DNA of 23,282 bases from Coriobacteriaceae bacterium (lineage in GTDB: Bacteria; Actinomycetota; Coriobacteriia; Coriobacteriales; Coriobacteriaceae). A model generated the notes under the pieces. That model did not search any database and was not told where the DNA came from. It saw only the letters and a list, made by a program, of their open reading frames with translations. The translations under genes were made by a program, and so were the position numbers. The stretch is taken from the NCBI GenBank assembly GCA_902362275.1, contig CABIWB010000003.1:145527-168808 (forward strand). Direction: 5' to 3'. Of this stretch, positions 1-7,911 are shown piece after piece. How positions within the stretch are numbered: the stretch's first letter is position 1; each line of letters starts with the position of its first letter.

Positions 1-24
1 GGGCGCACGGGAGGGAAAGCGAGG

Positions 25-852
25 CTACTCGCCGAGCTTGGGATGCAGCAACGACGGCGCAGCGCCGAGCAGCATCTTGGTGTAGGGGTCCTGGGGGTGC
101 TGGAAGACCTGCTTGGCCTCGCCCTGCTCGACGATCTTGCCGCCATTCATAACGATGATGTCGTCAGAGATATAGCGGACCGTCTGGATGTCATGGCTGA
201 TGAACACCATGGCCAGGCCGAGCTCCTTCTTAAGGTCGGTCAGCAGATTCAGAATCTGCGCGCGGACTGAAACGTCCAGAGCCGAGGTGGGCTCGTCGGC
301 GATGATGGCATCGGGGTTCAGCGACAGGGCACGGGCAATTGCGACGCGCTGGCGCTGGCCGCCCGAAAGCTGGCCGGGAAGAACCTCGGCAGCGGAGCTG
401 GGCAGACCGGTGAGCTCCAAGAGTTCCTTGACGCGCTTCTCCTGCTCGGCCTCGGTACCCAGGTTGTGGACGCGCATGGGATCGAGCAGCTGCTCGCGAA
501 CGACCATGCGGGGGTTGAGCGCCGTGGCCGGGTTCTGGAACACGACCGAGATGACGCGACCCATGTGGCGACGGTCCTCGGCGGTACGTTTGGTAACGTC
601 CTTGCCCTTAAAGTAGACCTTGCCGCTCGTGGGGGCCTGCAGGCCGCACATGACGTTGGCGGTGGTGGACTTACCGCAACCGGACTCGCCGACGATGCCG
701 ATCGTCTGACCGGGCATGAGCTTAATCGTTACACCCTGGACGGCGTGAACCAGGTTGGGGTGCAGAATCGAGCCGGTACGGGTCCTAAAGGTGACGTGGA
801 CGTCATCAAGGAAGATGATCGGCTCGACGCCGTTGTCTGCGGTCTCGCTCAT
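25..852 (-). CDS. Peptide-type ABC transporter ATP-binding protein (OppF/DppF type)
   Basis: This is the cytoplasmic ATPase of an oligopeptide/dipeptide importer and powers uptake through the two permeases encoded upstream. The 275-residue protein has all nucleotide-binding motifs: Walker A GESGCGKS at 55-62, Q-loop Gln106, signature LSGGQ at 162-166, Walker B ending in Asp186-Glu187, and switch His220. It stops soon after the ATPase core, so it lacks the C-terminal cysteine-bearing oligo_HPY tail common in OppF/DppF proteins. ATG 850-852 follows GGAGG by 8 nt, and the Shine-Dalgarno lies inside the end of the upstream fusion gene, whose TAG starts at the very next base; the two are probably translationally coupled. 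It is the last visible gene of the importer unit. The family is clear, but the substrate (peptide, nickel or another small solute) cannot be read from the sequence. Confidence 0.93.
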   Translation of the reverse strand: MSETADNGVEPIIFLDDVHVTFRTRTGSILHPNLVHAVQGVTIKLMPGQTIGIVGESGCGKSTTANVMCGLQAPTSGKVYFKGKDVTKRTAEDRRHMGRVISVVFQNPATALNPRMVVREQLLDPMRVHNLGTEAEQEKRVKELLELTGLPSSAAEVLPGQLSGGQRQRVAIARALSLNPDAIIADEPTSALDVSVRAQILNLLTDLKKELGLAMVFISHDIQTVRYISDDIIVMNGGKIVEQGEAKQVFQHPQDPYTKMLLGAAPSLLHPKLGE

Positions 853-2868
853 CTACATCACCTCCGCGTGAGGGGTCAAACCATTTGCCTTGAGCACCTC
901 GTCGGGGAGCTCAGAATAGAAGTGCTCGGTGCCAGGCACGCGCTTGAAGACCGGACGGGTGTCCAAGCCAATACGTGGATGGCTCGAGCGGGGCGCGAAG
1001 CGATCGCCCTTGGGGAAATCGCGCGGGCTCGGAACGGCGCCGGGCACCTGGTGCAGGCGACCTGAACCGCTCTCGATGGACAGAACGGAACCCAGAAGAC
1101 CGCGGGTGTACTCGTGGATCGGGTTGGTGAGCAGCTCCTTGGTGGGTGCCTGCTCGATAACCTGGCCAGCGTACATAACCGTGATGTTATGGGCAACCTC
1201 GGCGACCAGAGCCAAGTCATGCGAAACGAAGATCATGGCGAAGCCGAGCTTGGCCTGAAGATCGTTGAGCAGCTTGATGACCTGCTTCTGGACGGTAACG
1301 TCCAAAGCGGTCGTGGGCTCGTCGCAGATGACCAGCTTGGGGTCGCGGGTAAGGGCCATAGCGATCAGGACACGCTGACGCTGGCCGCCGGAAAGCTCGT
1401 GCGGATAGCTCTCGAGCGTGCGCTTGGGATCGAGGCCGACGAGCTCCAGGAGCTCCTCGGCGCTGCGAGTTCCGCCGCGCTTGGTGAGCTGCTTCATCTG
1501 GGCAGAGATGAGCATGGAGGGGTTAAGCGAGGACAGGGCGTCCTGATAGACCATAGCGATATCGGTACCGCGCAGGCCGAACCACTCCTTCTTGCTCATC
1601 TTGAGCAGGTCGCGACCCTCCCAGAGAACCTCGCCGGAAAGATGCTCGTCATCGTCGGTCAGGCCCATGATGGCCAGCGTGGTGATGGACTTACCGCAAC
1701 CGGACTCGCCCACTAGGCCCATGGTCTGACCAGGACGGACGTCAAAGTTGACATGGTCGACGACATTGATATCACCGTGATGCTCAAACTGGATGCAGAA
1801 GTCACGGACCGAGAGAATCGGTTCGACAGACTCGTCGGGCACATGGCGATCGTCACGCTTGAGCTCGACATCGCGAAGGGCGCCAAGGCGAGCGGAGAGG
1901 GACTGGGCCTGCTCCTTGTAGGCGCGAACGGGGTCGGAGACCAGCAGATCGGCCTCGCGACGCTTGGAGGAATCGGTGGGATCCAGGGCGGCGGAGGGAG
2001 CAGCGGCCATGGCGTCGGTAATGCCCTCGGAGAGGATGTTGAGCGCCAGGCAGGTGATCATGATGGCCAGGCCCGGGAACAGCGCCTGCCACCAACGGCC
2101 GGCGAGCACGCCGCCGCGGGCGTCGGCGAGGATGTTGCCCCAGGTAGCGGTGGGCTCCTGGATACCAGCGCCGATGAAGGTCAGCGAGGCCTCGAAGATG
2201 ATGGCGTCGGCGACCAGGGTAACGGTGAAGACCATGATCGGGGCGATGCAGTTACGCAGAACATGCTTGATCAAAATCCACGGAGCCTTGGCGCCGGAAA
2301 CGATAACCGCGCGGACATAGTCCTCGCCGTACTCGGACACGATGTTGGCGCGCACGATACGGGCAATCTGCGGAGTGTACATAAAGCCGATGGCGAAGAT
2401 GATCGACGGCACGGAGTTGCCCAGGATGGAGACGAAAACGGCCGCGAGGGCGATGCCTGGGATGGACATGATGATGTCCAGGATACGCATGATCGTCTCG
2501 GAGACGGCCTTGCGCGAAACCGCTGCAAGGGCGCCCACGATCGAGCCGCAGACCAGAGCCATGGCAGTGGCGCCAAAGCCGATGATCAGCGAGTAACGAC
2601 CACCGTAGAGCATACGCGACAGAATGTCGCGACCCTTATCGTCGGTACCGAAGATAAATCCGTTGCCGGGAGCCTGGCGAGCCGTAAAGATCTCGACCGG
2701 GCTATAGGGGGCAAGAAGGGGCGCCAGAATCGCAGTCAGGGCGACCAGCACCAGCACGACGGCGGCAATCTTAGAAGACAGCGTCATCTTCTTCCAGCCA
2801 CCGAGCTTGAGCCCCTTGGAGGCAGCCTTCTCGAGCTGCTCGGTTTGCTTCTCTCGAATCTTTACCAT
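853..2868 (-). CDS. Fused DppC-type permease / DppD-type ATPase of a peptide ABC importer
   Basis: One uninterrupted 671-residue frame joins two normally separate subunits. Residues 1 to about 290 are a DppC/OppC-type inner-membrane permease, with a cytoplasmic N-terminus, several hydrophobic segments and the EAA coupling loop near 179-211. A charged linker (about 290-348) leads to a complete ABC ATPase: Walker A GESGCGKS at 387-394, LSGGQ at 492-496, Walker B Asp516-Glu517 and switch His550. Its C-terminal tail (about 605-671) resembles oligo_HPY (VPGAVPSP, then FAPRSSHP) but has no cysteines, whereas family members usually carry a cysteine cluster there. ATG 2866-2868 sits 3 nt after the DppB-type gene, with an AGGACGG-like Shine-Dalgarno. 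Paired with the OppF-type ATPase it would give one permease and one ATPase half of the heteromeric importer. Similar permease/ATPase fusions are known in other actinobacteria, so I regard this as real and not an assembly error. Confidence 0.93.
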   Translation of the reverse strand: MVKIREKQTEQLEKAASKGLKLGGWKKMTLSSKIAAVVLVLVALTAILAPLLAPYSPVEIFTARQAPGNGFIFGTDDKGRDILSRMLYGGRYSLIIGFGATAMALVCGSIVGALAAVSRKAVSETIMRILDIIMSIPGIALAAVFVSILGNSVPSIIFAIGFMYTPQIARIVRANIVSEYGEDYVRAVIVSGAKAPWILIKHVLRNCIAPIMVFTVTLVADAIIFEASLTFIGAGIQEPTATWGNILADARGGVLAGRWWQALFPGLAIMITCLALNILSEGITDAMAAAPSAALDPTDSSKRREADLLVSDPVRAYKEQAQSLSARLGALRDVELKRDDRHVPDESVEPILSVRDFCIQFEHHGDINVVDHVNFDVRPGQTMGLVGESGCGKSITTLAIMGLTDDDEHLSGEVLWEGRDLLKMSKKEWFGLRGTDIAMVYQDALSSLNPSMLISAQMKQLTKRGGTRSAEELLELVGLDPKRTLESYPHELSGGQRQRVLIAMALTRDPKLVICDEPTTALDVTVQKQVIKLLNDLQAKLGFAMIFVSHDLALVAEVAHNITVMYAGQVIEQAPTKELLTNPIHEYTRGLLGSVLSIESGSGRLHQVPGAVPSPRDFPKGDRFAPRSSHPRIGLDTRPVFKRVPGTEHFYSELPDEVLKANGLTPHAEVM

Positions 2869-2871
2869 AAT

Positions 2872-3828
2872 CTACACCGTCCTGATGCGCGGGTTGATGA
2901 GCAGGTAGAGCATGTCAACCACGATGTTGATGATGATGAAGGCAAGAGCAACGACGATAACGACGCCCTGAACCAGGTTCGCCTCGTTGCCCTGAACGCC
3001 CTGCAGAATCGCGGTGCCCATGCCGGGGAGGTTGAAGATAACCTCGATGACGACGGCGCCGCCCATGAGGTAACCGATCTTAAGACCGAGGGTGGTGACC
3101 GGGGTGATCAGCGCATTGCGAAGAACGTTGATGCCGACGACGACCTTCTCGGGAACGCCGGCGCCGCGGGCCATACGGACATAATCCTTGTCGAGCTCCT
3201 CGACCATGGCGGTACGCACGATACGAGTCATCTGGCCCGTCAGCGGAAATGCCAAGGCGATAGCGGGCATGATCATACGTCCCAGATAGCCAACCGGATT
3301 CGTGGTGAAGTGAGGCAGAGCACCCGATGCCGGGAGCACCTTAAGGTAGGAAGAGAACAGCAGGATCAACAGAACGGCAAGCCAGAACGACGGGGTTGCC
3401 AAGCCGGCGATGGAAAAGACGCGGATCACTTGATCCGGCCATTTGTCGCGATACAGTGCCGCGATGACGCCGAGCAAAAACGAAACGACCGCACCGATGG
3501 CAAGACCGATGAAGGTCAGCTGCATCGTGACGGGCAGGGCCGTGGAGATGCGCTTGGCAACGGAGTTGCGAGCAGCACCATAGGTGCCCATGTCGCCATG
3601 GATCAAATCGCCCATATAGCGCACGTAGCGCACGGGCCAGGGGTCGTCCAGACCATACTTCTCATGGTACTCGGCAACCGCCTCGGGCGAGGCACCGTCA
3701 CCCAACGCCGTGTAGGCGGGGTCGGTCTTGGAGAACGACATAAGGAAGAACACCAGGACGGTGACGCCCAATGCCATGATCGGCAGCGCCACAAGACGCC
3801 TTCCAATCAAACGTAGCAAGTTGTTCAC
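2872..3828 (-). CDS. Peptide ABC transporter permease (DppB/OppB type)
   Basis: This is the inner-membrane permease that forms the translocation channel with the DppC-type half of the downstream fusion. The 318-residue protein has an N-terminal membrane anchor (about 12-32), a periplasmic-type loop containing DDPWPVRYVRYMGDLIHGDMG, then further membrane segments. The EAA coupling loop (ELDKDYVRMARGAG) lies at about 211-224, and the C-terminus is a typical INPRIR end. I place the start at GTG 3826-3828, because AAAGGGGAG lies 5 nt upstream. An in-frame TTG at 3861 would add 11 residues but would put this ribosome site inside the gene. Its stop is 3 nt before the fusion gene. The solute-binding gene lies 157 nt upstream, separated by a stem-loop. 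Confidence 0.93.
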   Translation of the reverse strand: MNNLLRLIGRRLVALPIMALGVTVLVFFLMSFSKTDPAYTALGDGASPEAVAEYHEKYGLDDPWPVRYVRYMGDLIHGDMGTYGAARNSVAKRISTALPVTMQLTFIGLAIGAVVSFLLGVIAALYRDKWPDQVIRVFSIAGLATPSFWLAVLLILLFSSYLKVLPASGALPHFTTNPVGYLGRMIMPAIALAFPLTGQMTRIVRTAMVEELDKDYVRMARGAGVPEKVVVGINVLRNALITPVTTLGLKIGYLMGGAVVIEVIFNLPGMGTAILQGVQGNEANLVQGVVIVVALAFIIINIVVDMLYLLINPRIRTV

Positions 3829-3833
3829 GTTCT

Positions 3834-3843
3834 CTCCCCTTTC
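3834..3843 (-). promoter_or_regulatory. Ribosome binding site that sets the GTG start of the DppB-type gene
   Basis: The minus strand reads AAAGGGGAG followed by 5 nt and GTG at 3828. No comparable site precedes the in-frame TTG at 3861, which decides the start. Confidence 0.6.
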
Positions 3844-3889
3844 TTTTGTCGGTAGGACCAACTGGTATATGAGTACGGATACTCATTAC

Positions 3890-3923
3890 AAGACCCGAGC
3901 GACATCGTTGCCGCCCGGGTCTT
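3890..3923 (-). other. Intercistronic stem-loop between binding-protein and permease genes
   Basis: Arms 3890-3900 and 3913-3923 pair over 11 bp around a 12-nt loop. In the minus-strand RNA the single non-Watson-Crick position is a G-U pair. The sequence after the stem (GTAATGAG) is not U-rich, so a strong intrinsic terminator is unlikely. Stem-loops in this place often protect the 3' end of an abundant binding-protein message and reduce expression of the downstream permeases; that role is inferred. Confidence 0.55.
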
Positions 3924-3985
3924 TGTTTCAACTATGAGGATACGGTCCCAACGACCGACATCCTGCATACAGACTCAAGCGAGTC

Positions 3986-5599
3986 TTACGCCTTGACGGT
4001 CGCAACGCCCCTGAAGGACATGCTCGTCGTGCCGATGCCCTTGAAGCCATCGAGGGCCTCGCCGTTGGGTGCAGTGGACGGATCGTCCCAGGAAGCGGAG
4101 ACGGTCTTGACGTGGACAACGGGGTACAGAACGGCGTTGTCGGCAATGATGTCGAAGCACTCGTTCCACTTCTTCTGCTGCTCGTCGCCCTCGGCGGCAA
4201 GAGCCTCGTCCATGAGACCGTGGAGCTTCTGCCACTCAGCGGACTCCTTCCACGGGCAACGGGTCTGCATCCAGACGTTGTCGCCGTACCACCAGTTGAG
4301 CAGCAGGTCGGGGTCGGCGCCGAAGCAGGAAGGATCGCCAGGGGCAAGGAGGATATCGTAGGCCTCGCCGCCGTCGATGGCAGCGTAAGTGGCCGGCGAG
4401 GTATCGGTCTGGATGGTCACATCGAAGCCGAGAGCGTCGAGGTCGTTCTTGACCTGGGCGGCCATGCCCTTAATCTGCTCGTTGTCGGTGGTGCGCAGGG
4501 TGATGGCACCCGGGGTGACGCCAGACTCCTCGATGAGCTTCTTAGCCTTCTTGGCGTCGGTCTTGTACACCGTGGAAGCCTCATGATAGTTGGTGAAGCT
4601 CTTGGGCAGGTAGCAGCTGGCAGCGGTGGCAAGGCCGGCGAAGGTGTTGCTGACCATCTTCTCGGTGTCGAGCGCATACATGACAGCCTGACGGACCTTG
4701 ACGTTGTTCCAAGGCTCCTTGGCGACGTTGAACATGATGAAGCGGGTGCCGAAACCCTGAACGTTATCGATCTTGCAGCCGGCGCTCTCGAGCTGGTCGA
4801 CGGCGTCAGCGGTAACGAGCTCCATAACGAGCGTGGAGCCCTCCTGCTGAGCGGTAACGCGAGCGGTGGGGTCGGTCAGGATGCTGTACTGAATCTTCTT
4901 ATCCTCGGCAGCGTACTCACCGTTGTACTCGGGGTTGGGAACCAGGGTGATCTCGGTATCGGAGATAGAGTCGTACATCCAGGGGCCGGAGCCGATCGGC
5001 TGCTTGGCGCGATCCTCCTCGGTCTGGGTGGCCGGGGTAACGCGGACGATGGCCAGACGATCCTTGAGCAGGGAGAAGTTGGGGACCTTGGTCTTGACCG
5101 TCACGGTGCTAGCGTCCTTGGCCTCGATGGACTCGAAGGGCTGGAAGAACGGAGCATAGGTAGCGGAAGCGGCGCATGCGGTGTAGGAGGCAACGACATC
5201 GTCAGCGGTGACCTCGGTGCCATCGGAGAACTTGGCGCCTTTGCGGATGGTGACCTCGAAAGTGGTGTCGTCCACAGACTTGGGATCGTCGGTGGCGAGC
5301 TCGTTGAAGGTGCTGTAGTCGTGGTAATCGATGCCGTAGAGGCCCTCGACGACGTGCCAGTTAGCACCCAGACCCACAGCGGAGCCGGTGCTGGCGGGAT
5401 CGAAGCTGGACGGAGCGTAAGCGGAACCAGCGGTGATCACGCCGCCGCCACGGTTGGCGGAATCGGTGGAACCGGAAGCGGAACCCTCGTCGCTAGAGCT
5501 GCCACCGCAGCCGGTGAGACCAAGCCCTGCGACAGCAGCGACGCTGCCGGTGAGGCCGAGGAACGAACGCCTGGACATACCCTTGTTGATGATGGCCAT
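3986..5599 (-). CDS. Peptide ABC transporter substrate-binding lipoprotein (SBP_bac_5 family)
   Basis: This is the extracytoplasmic solute receptor of the importer, which captures the substrate and delivers it to the two permeases. The 537-residue protein opens with a twin-arginine motif (SRRSFLGL, residues 9-16), a hydrophobic stretch and a lipobox LTGC with the lipid-anchored cysteine at 31, so it is probably exported by Tat and anchored in the membrane. A Gly/Ser-rich linker follows, then a family 5 binding domain, whose signature-like region KGAKFSDGTEVTADD is clear in the N-terminal third. ATG 5597-5599 is chosen because AGGAGA lies 4 nt upstream; the TTG at 5614 precedes that site. The gene is first in the importer unit and sits behind a 365-nt regulatory region. 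The ligand cannot be predicted; peptides are the commonest for this family. Confidence 0.94.
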   Translation of the reverse strand: MAIINKGMSRRSFLGLTGSVAAVAGLGLTGCGGSSSDEGSASGSTDSANRGGGVITAGSAYAPSSFDPASTGSAVGLGANWHVVEGLYGIDYHDYSTFNELATDDPKSVDDTTFEVTIRKGAKFSDGTEVTADDVVASYTACAASATYAPFFQPFESIEAKDASTVTVKTKVPNFSLLKDRLAIVRVTPATQTEEDRAKQPIGSGPWMYDSISDTEITLVPNPEYNGEYAAEDKKIQYSILTDPTARVTAQQEGSTLVMELVTADAVDQLESAGCKIDNVQGFGTRFIMFNVAKEPWNNVKVRQAVMYALDTEKMVSNTFAGLATAASCYLPKSFTNYHEASTVYKTDAKKAKKLIEESGVTPGAITLRTTDNEQIKGMAAQVKNDLDALGFDVTIQTDTSPATYAAIDGGEAYDILLAPGDPSCFGADPDLLLNWWYGDNVWMQTRCPWKESAEWQKLHGLMDEALAAEGDEQQKKWNECFDIIADNAVLYPVVHVKTVSASWDDPSTAPNGEALDGFKGIGTTSMSFRGVATVKA

Positions 5600-5668
5600 G
5601 TCTTCTCCTATCAATAGAGAATCTTACTCGGGAGCACCTAGACTTGCCCCCGCGCAACTTGCGGACGA

Positions 5669-5696
5669 TATATATCTTACCTACCGACGTACCCAA
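5669..5696 (-). promoter_or_regulatory. Candidate proximal promoter of the importer unit
   Basis: The minus strand has TTGGGT (5691-5696), a 16-nt spacer and TATATA (5669-5674). Transcription would start about 60 nt before the binding-protein ATG. The -10 is good and the -35 is weak. Confidence 0.35.
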
Positions 5697-5735
5697 CTGA
5701 GGTACCGCGCTCGGCGACCGATACATACATACGCT

Positions 5736-5758
5736 TGAACGGTATTTACTACCGTTCA
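5736..5758. promoter_or_regulatory. Perfect 23-nt palindrome, candidate operator
   Basis: TGAACGGTA (5736-5744) and TACCGTTCA (5750-5758) are perfect reverse complements of 9 nt separated by 5 nt (TTTAC). It overlaps the -10 box of the distal promoter candidate for the importer unit, which is a typical place for a repressor site. The regulator is unknown and no regulator gene lies in the window. Confidence 0.55.
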
Positions 5759-5774
5759 CCGAATTCATTGACAA
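5746..5774 (-). promoter_or_regulatory. Candidate distal promoter of the importer unit
   Basis: The minus strand has TTGTCA (5769-5774), a 17-nt spacer and TAGTAA (5746-5751). The -35 is good and the -10 is poor. The overlap with the 23-nt palindrome is what makes it worth recording. Confidence 0.3.
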
Positions 5775-5883
5775 ACGATTCGCCAGACAGTATGTATCGA
5801 CGAGGTGAGATATCAGTCTTCGTCAACCCGCAGGATAGCAGGGTTGTTCACCATGGCTAGTCAAACGTTTTAGCGTTAATAAA

Positions 5884-5900
5884 ACCAGAAATCGGCTGGT
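5884..5900 (-). terminator. Possible second terminator after uvrC
   Basis: A 5-bp stem ACCAG/CTGGT with a 7-nt loop is followed on the minus strand by TTTATT. It lies just downstream of the stronger uvrC terminator and may be its backup. The stem is short, so confidence is low. Confidence 0.35.
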
Positions 5901-5910
5901 AATCGCCGCG

Positions 5911-5939
5911 AAAAAAATGATTGAAAATCGGCCAATCAT
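5911..5939 (-). terminator. Intrinsic terminator of the ybaK-murJ-uvrC unit
   Basis: ATGATTG (5917-5923) and CAATCAT (5933-5939) form a 7-bp stem with a 9-nt loop. On the minus strand the stem is followed directly by an uninterrupted T tract (A tract at 5911-5917 on the plus strand). It lies about 26 nt after the uvrC stop. Confidence 0.7.
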
Positions 5940-5964
5940 GTATATCAGTTGTTTAGAAGCGCAT

Positions 5965-7911
5965 TTAGTTTTCGGAACGGTTGGCCGATGTCTGGGCGCG
6001 CTCGGCATTCCATGCAACAAGTGCCTCGTGGACCGCTTTGGCGACATCGGCCGGAACGCCTCGAACTTCTGCAATCTCCTGCTCGCTTGCCGCACGCAAA
6101 CGCTTCATCGAGCCAAAATGGCGCATAAGGGCACGTTTTCTGGTGGGTCCCACGCCTGGAACGTCATCGAGTACCGAAACCGTCATGGCTTTATCGCGCA
6201 ACTCGCGGTGGAACGTGATGGCAAATCGGTGGGACTCATCGCGTACCTGTTTAATTAGATAGAGCGAAGCAGACCCGGTCGGCAGCACGACAGGAGTCTC
6301 GTCCCAAGGCACAAAAACTTCCTCGTCGGCCTTCGCCAAGCCACAAACTGGTATATCGAGCCCAAGAGCCTCAAGTTGCTTGATCGCAGCGGTCAATTGC
6401 GGCTTACCGCCATCGACAACGAGCAAATCGGGGCGCGAGCCAAAGCGCTCGTCGGCCATGCGCTCGGGAGCATAGCGTCGTCCCAAAACCTCGGACATCG
6501 ACACGAAGTCGTTTGCCTCGTCCAATTCGGCCTGAATTTTAAAACGACGGTACTGGCTCTTGTCGGCGCGCCCGTTGGTAAACACCACCATCGAGGCGAC
6601 CGTAAAGGTGCCATGCAGTGTAGAGATATCGAAGCACTCGATACGCAACGGCGGCGATGGCAGCGCCAACGCACTTTCGAGCTCCAGGAGCGCTTGATTG
6701 GTGCGGTCGTCAGCGTACCCCGTTCGCATCATATAGCGCATGAGGGCATGGCGCGCATTTTTGGATGCCATATCGAGCAGACGGTGCTTTTCGCCACGCT
6801 GCGGCCTATGGAGATGGCAGGAACGCTCACGCTTGCCCGCAAGCCACTCCCCCAGCGCCTCCGCATCCTCAAGCTCGATGGAAAGGTTGACCTCAGCTGG
6901 AATATCAGCCGTCTCGTCGTAATAGCGCTTAAGAAAGCCCGATTGAAGTTCCTCTTCGTCGACATCCAAACCCTTATCGAGAACAAACTCGCAGGTTCGA
7001 ACCGTTCGACCCTCACGCACGACAAAGACGCAAGCGGCGGAGATGGTCTCCTCGCGATAGAAACCGATGACATCGATATCGACACTGGAGGGAAAAACGA
7101 CTTGCTGACGATCGTCCAGACCCCTGATGACCTCCAAACGACGTTTGACGCGTGCCGCGCGCTCAAAGTCGAGCGCCTCGGCGGCATCCGTCATCTCGGA
7201 GGTCAGCTCATCGACGACATCCTTGCGATGGCCCGACAAAAAGCGCTCGACACGCTTGACGTTCTTGGCATAGTCTGCCGGGGAAATCGCGCCGACACAC
7301 GCACCCGGGCCGCGCCCGACATGGTAGTCAAAGCAGGGACGCCCGTTTTGCGCGCAAATCATATTGACGATGTCTTCCTCGCCCTTGTGGGACTCGACGA
7401 TACGACGACAACGACGCCACTCCGCACAGGATGCGGAGCAGATCGGAATCACCTTGCGCAGCGTGTCAATGGTCTCACGCGCCGCGCGGCTGTCAGTATA
7501 GGGACCAAAATAACGCGTTCCCGGCTTATGGCGCTCGCGCGTATATTTGATAGCAGGATACAGGTCGCCCTTTGTAATGGCGATAAAGGGGTAGCTCTTG
7601 TCATCCTTGAGGTCGACGTTAAAGTACGGATGGTACTGACCAATCAAATTGCGCTCGAGCACCAACGCCTCATGCTCGGTCTCCACCACGATATAGTCAA
7701 AGCTCGCCACCAGCTGCATCATCAGCGGGATCTTTTGACGCTCATCCTGCAGTGTCACGTATTGACGCATGCGAGCGCGTAGGTTTTTCGCCTTGCCCAC
7801 GTAGATGACATCGCCCTTGGCATCCTTCCAAAGGTAGCAACCGGGTTGTGTAGGAACGCGCGAAACCTGCTCGGCAAGCGTTGGAATGTTGTCGTGACCG
7901 GCCACGCGCAC
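5965..7911 (-). CDS. uvrC: Excinuclease ABC subunit C
   Basis: UvrC makes the two incisions around DNA damage marked by UvrA and UvrB in nucleotide excision repair. The 648-residue protein shows all family regions in order. The GIY-YIG nuclease lies at about 18-100 (GCYLW, then IYVGKAKNLR). A cysteine-containing region follows at about 158-205, then the UVR UvrB-contact helix pair at about 233-266. The RNase H-like 5' nuclease carries the expected triad at Asp428 (ECFDIS), Asp500 (VVDGG) and His561 (ESHRFA), and tandem helix-hairpin-helix motifs end it at about 580-632. I use GTG 7909-7911, directly after the murJ TAG, which suggests coupled translation; a second in-frame GTG at 7905 is also possible. 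It is the last gene of the ybaK-murJ-uvrC unit and is followed by an intrinsic terminator. Confidence 0.97.
   Translation of the reverse strand: MRVAGHDNIPTLAEQVSRVPTQPGCYLWKDAKGDVIYVGKAKNLRARMRQYVTLQDERQKIPLMMQLVASFDYIVVETEHEALVLERNLIGQYHPYFNVDLKDDKSYPFIAITKGDLYPAIKYTRERHKPGTRYFGPYTDSRAARETIDTLRKVIPICSASCAEWRRCRRIVESHKGEEDIVNMICAQNGRPCFDYHVGRGPGACVGAISPADYAKNVKRVERFLSGHRKDVVDELTSEMTDAAEALDFERAARVKRRLEVIRGLDDRQQVVFPSSVDIDVIGFYREETISAACVFVVREGRTVRTCEFVLDKGLDVDEEELQSGFLKRYYDETADIPAEVNLSIELEDAEALGEWLAGKRERSCHLHRPQRGEKHRLLDMASKNARHALMRYMMRTGYADDRTNQALLELESALALPSPPLRIECFDISTLHGTFTVASMVVFTNGRADKSQYRRFKIQAELDEANDFVSMSEVLGRRYAPERMADERFGSRPDLLVVDGGKPQLTAAIKQLEALGLDIPVCGLAKADEEVFVPWDETPVVLPTGSASLYLIKQVRDESHRFAITFHRELRDKAMTVSVLDDVPGVGPTRKRALMRHFGSMKRLRAASEQEIAEVRGVPADVAKAVHEALVAWNAERAQTSANRSEN

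Larger units (their letters stand above)
5719..5799. repeat. 10-bp inverted repeat flanking the operator-like palindrome
   Basis: CGATACATAC at 5719-5728 is the exact reverse complement of GTATGTATCG at 5790-5799. The arms enclose 61 nt that include the 23-nt palindrome. They could be a pair of regulator half-sites or the base of a long RNA hairpin; the function is unknown. Confidence 0.5.

Noticed and set aside
1800..2000. Possible assembly error creating the permease-ATPase fusion
   Set aside because: The frame runs through the linker without a stop, no ribosome site or start is placed for a separate ATPase, and such fusions occur in other actinobacteria. It remains listed as a check.
1753..3816. 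687-codon open frame on the plus strand over the transporter genes
   Set aside because: It is antisense to two clear ABC-transporter genes, has no family-like motifs, and is low-complexity Asp/Gly/His-rich, as expected for a shadow frame in GC-rich DNA.
2868..3861. TTG at 3861 as the start of the DppB-type gene
   Set aside because: The Shine-Dalgarno AAAGGGGAG lies downstream of it and points to GTG 3828.
5824..5846. CAACCC/GGGTTG inverted repeat with a bulged arm
   Set aside because: The stem is imperfect, has no T tract and does not overlap a promoter candidate; too weak to call as an operator or terminator.
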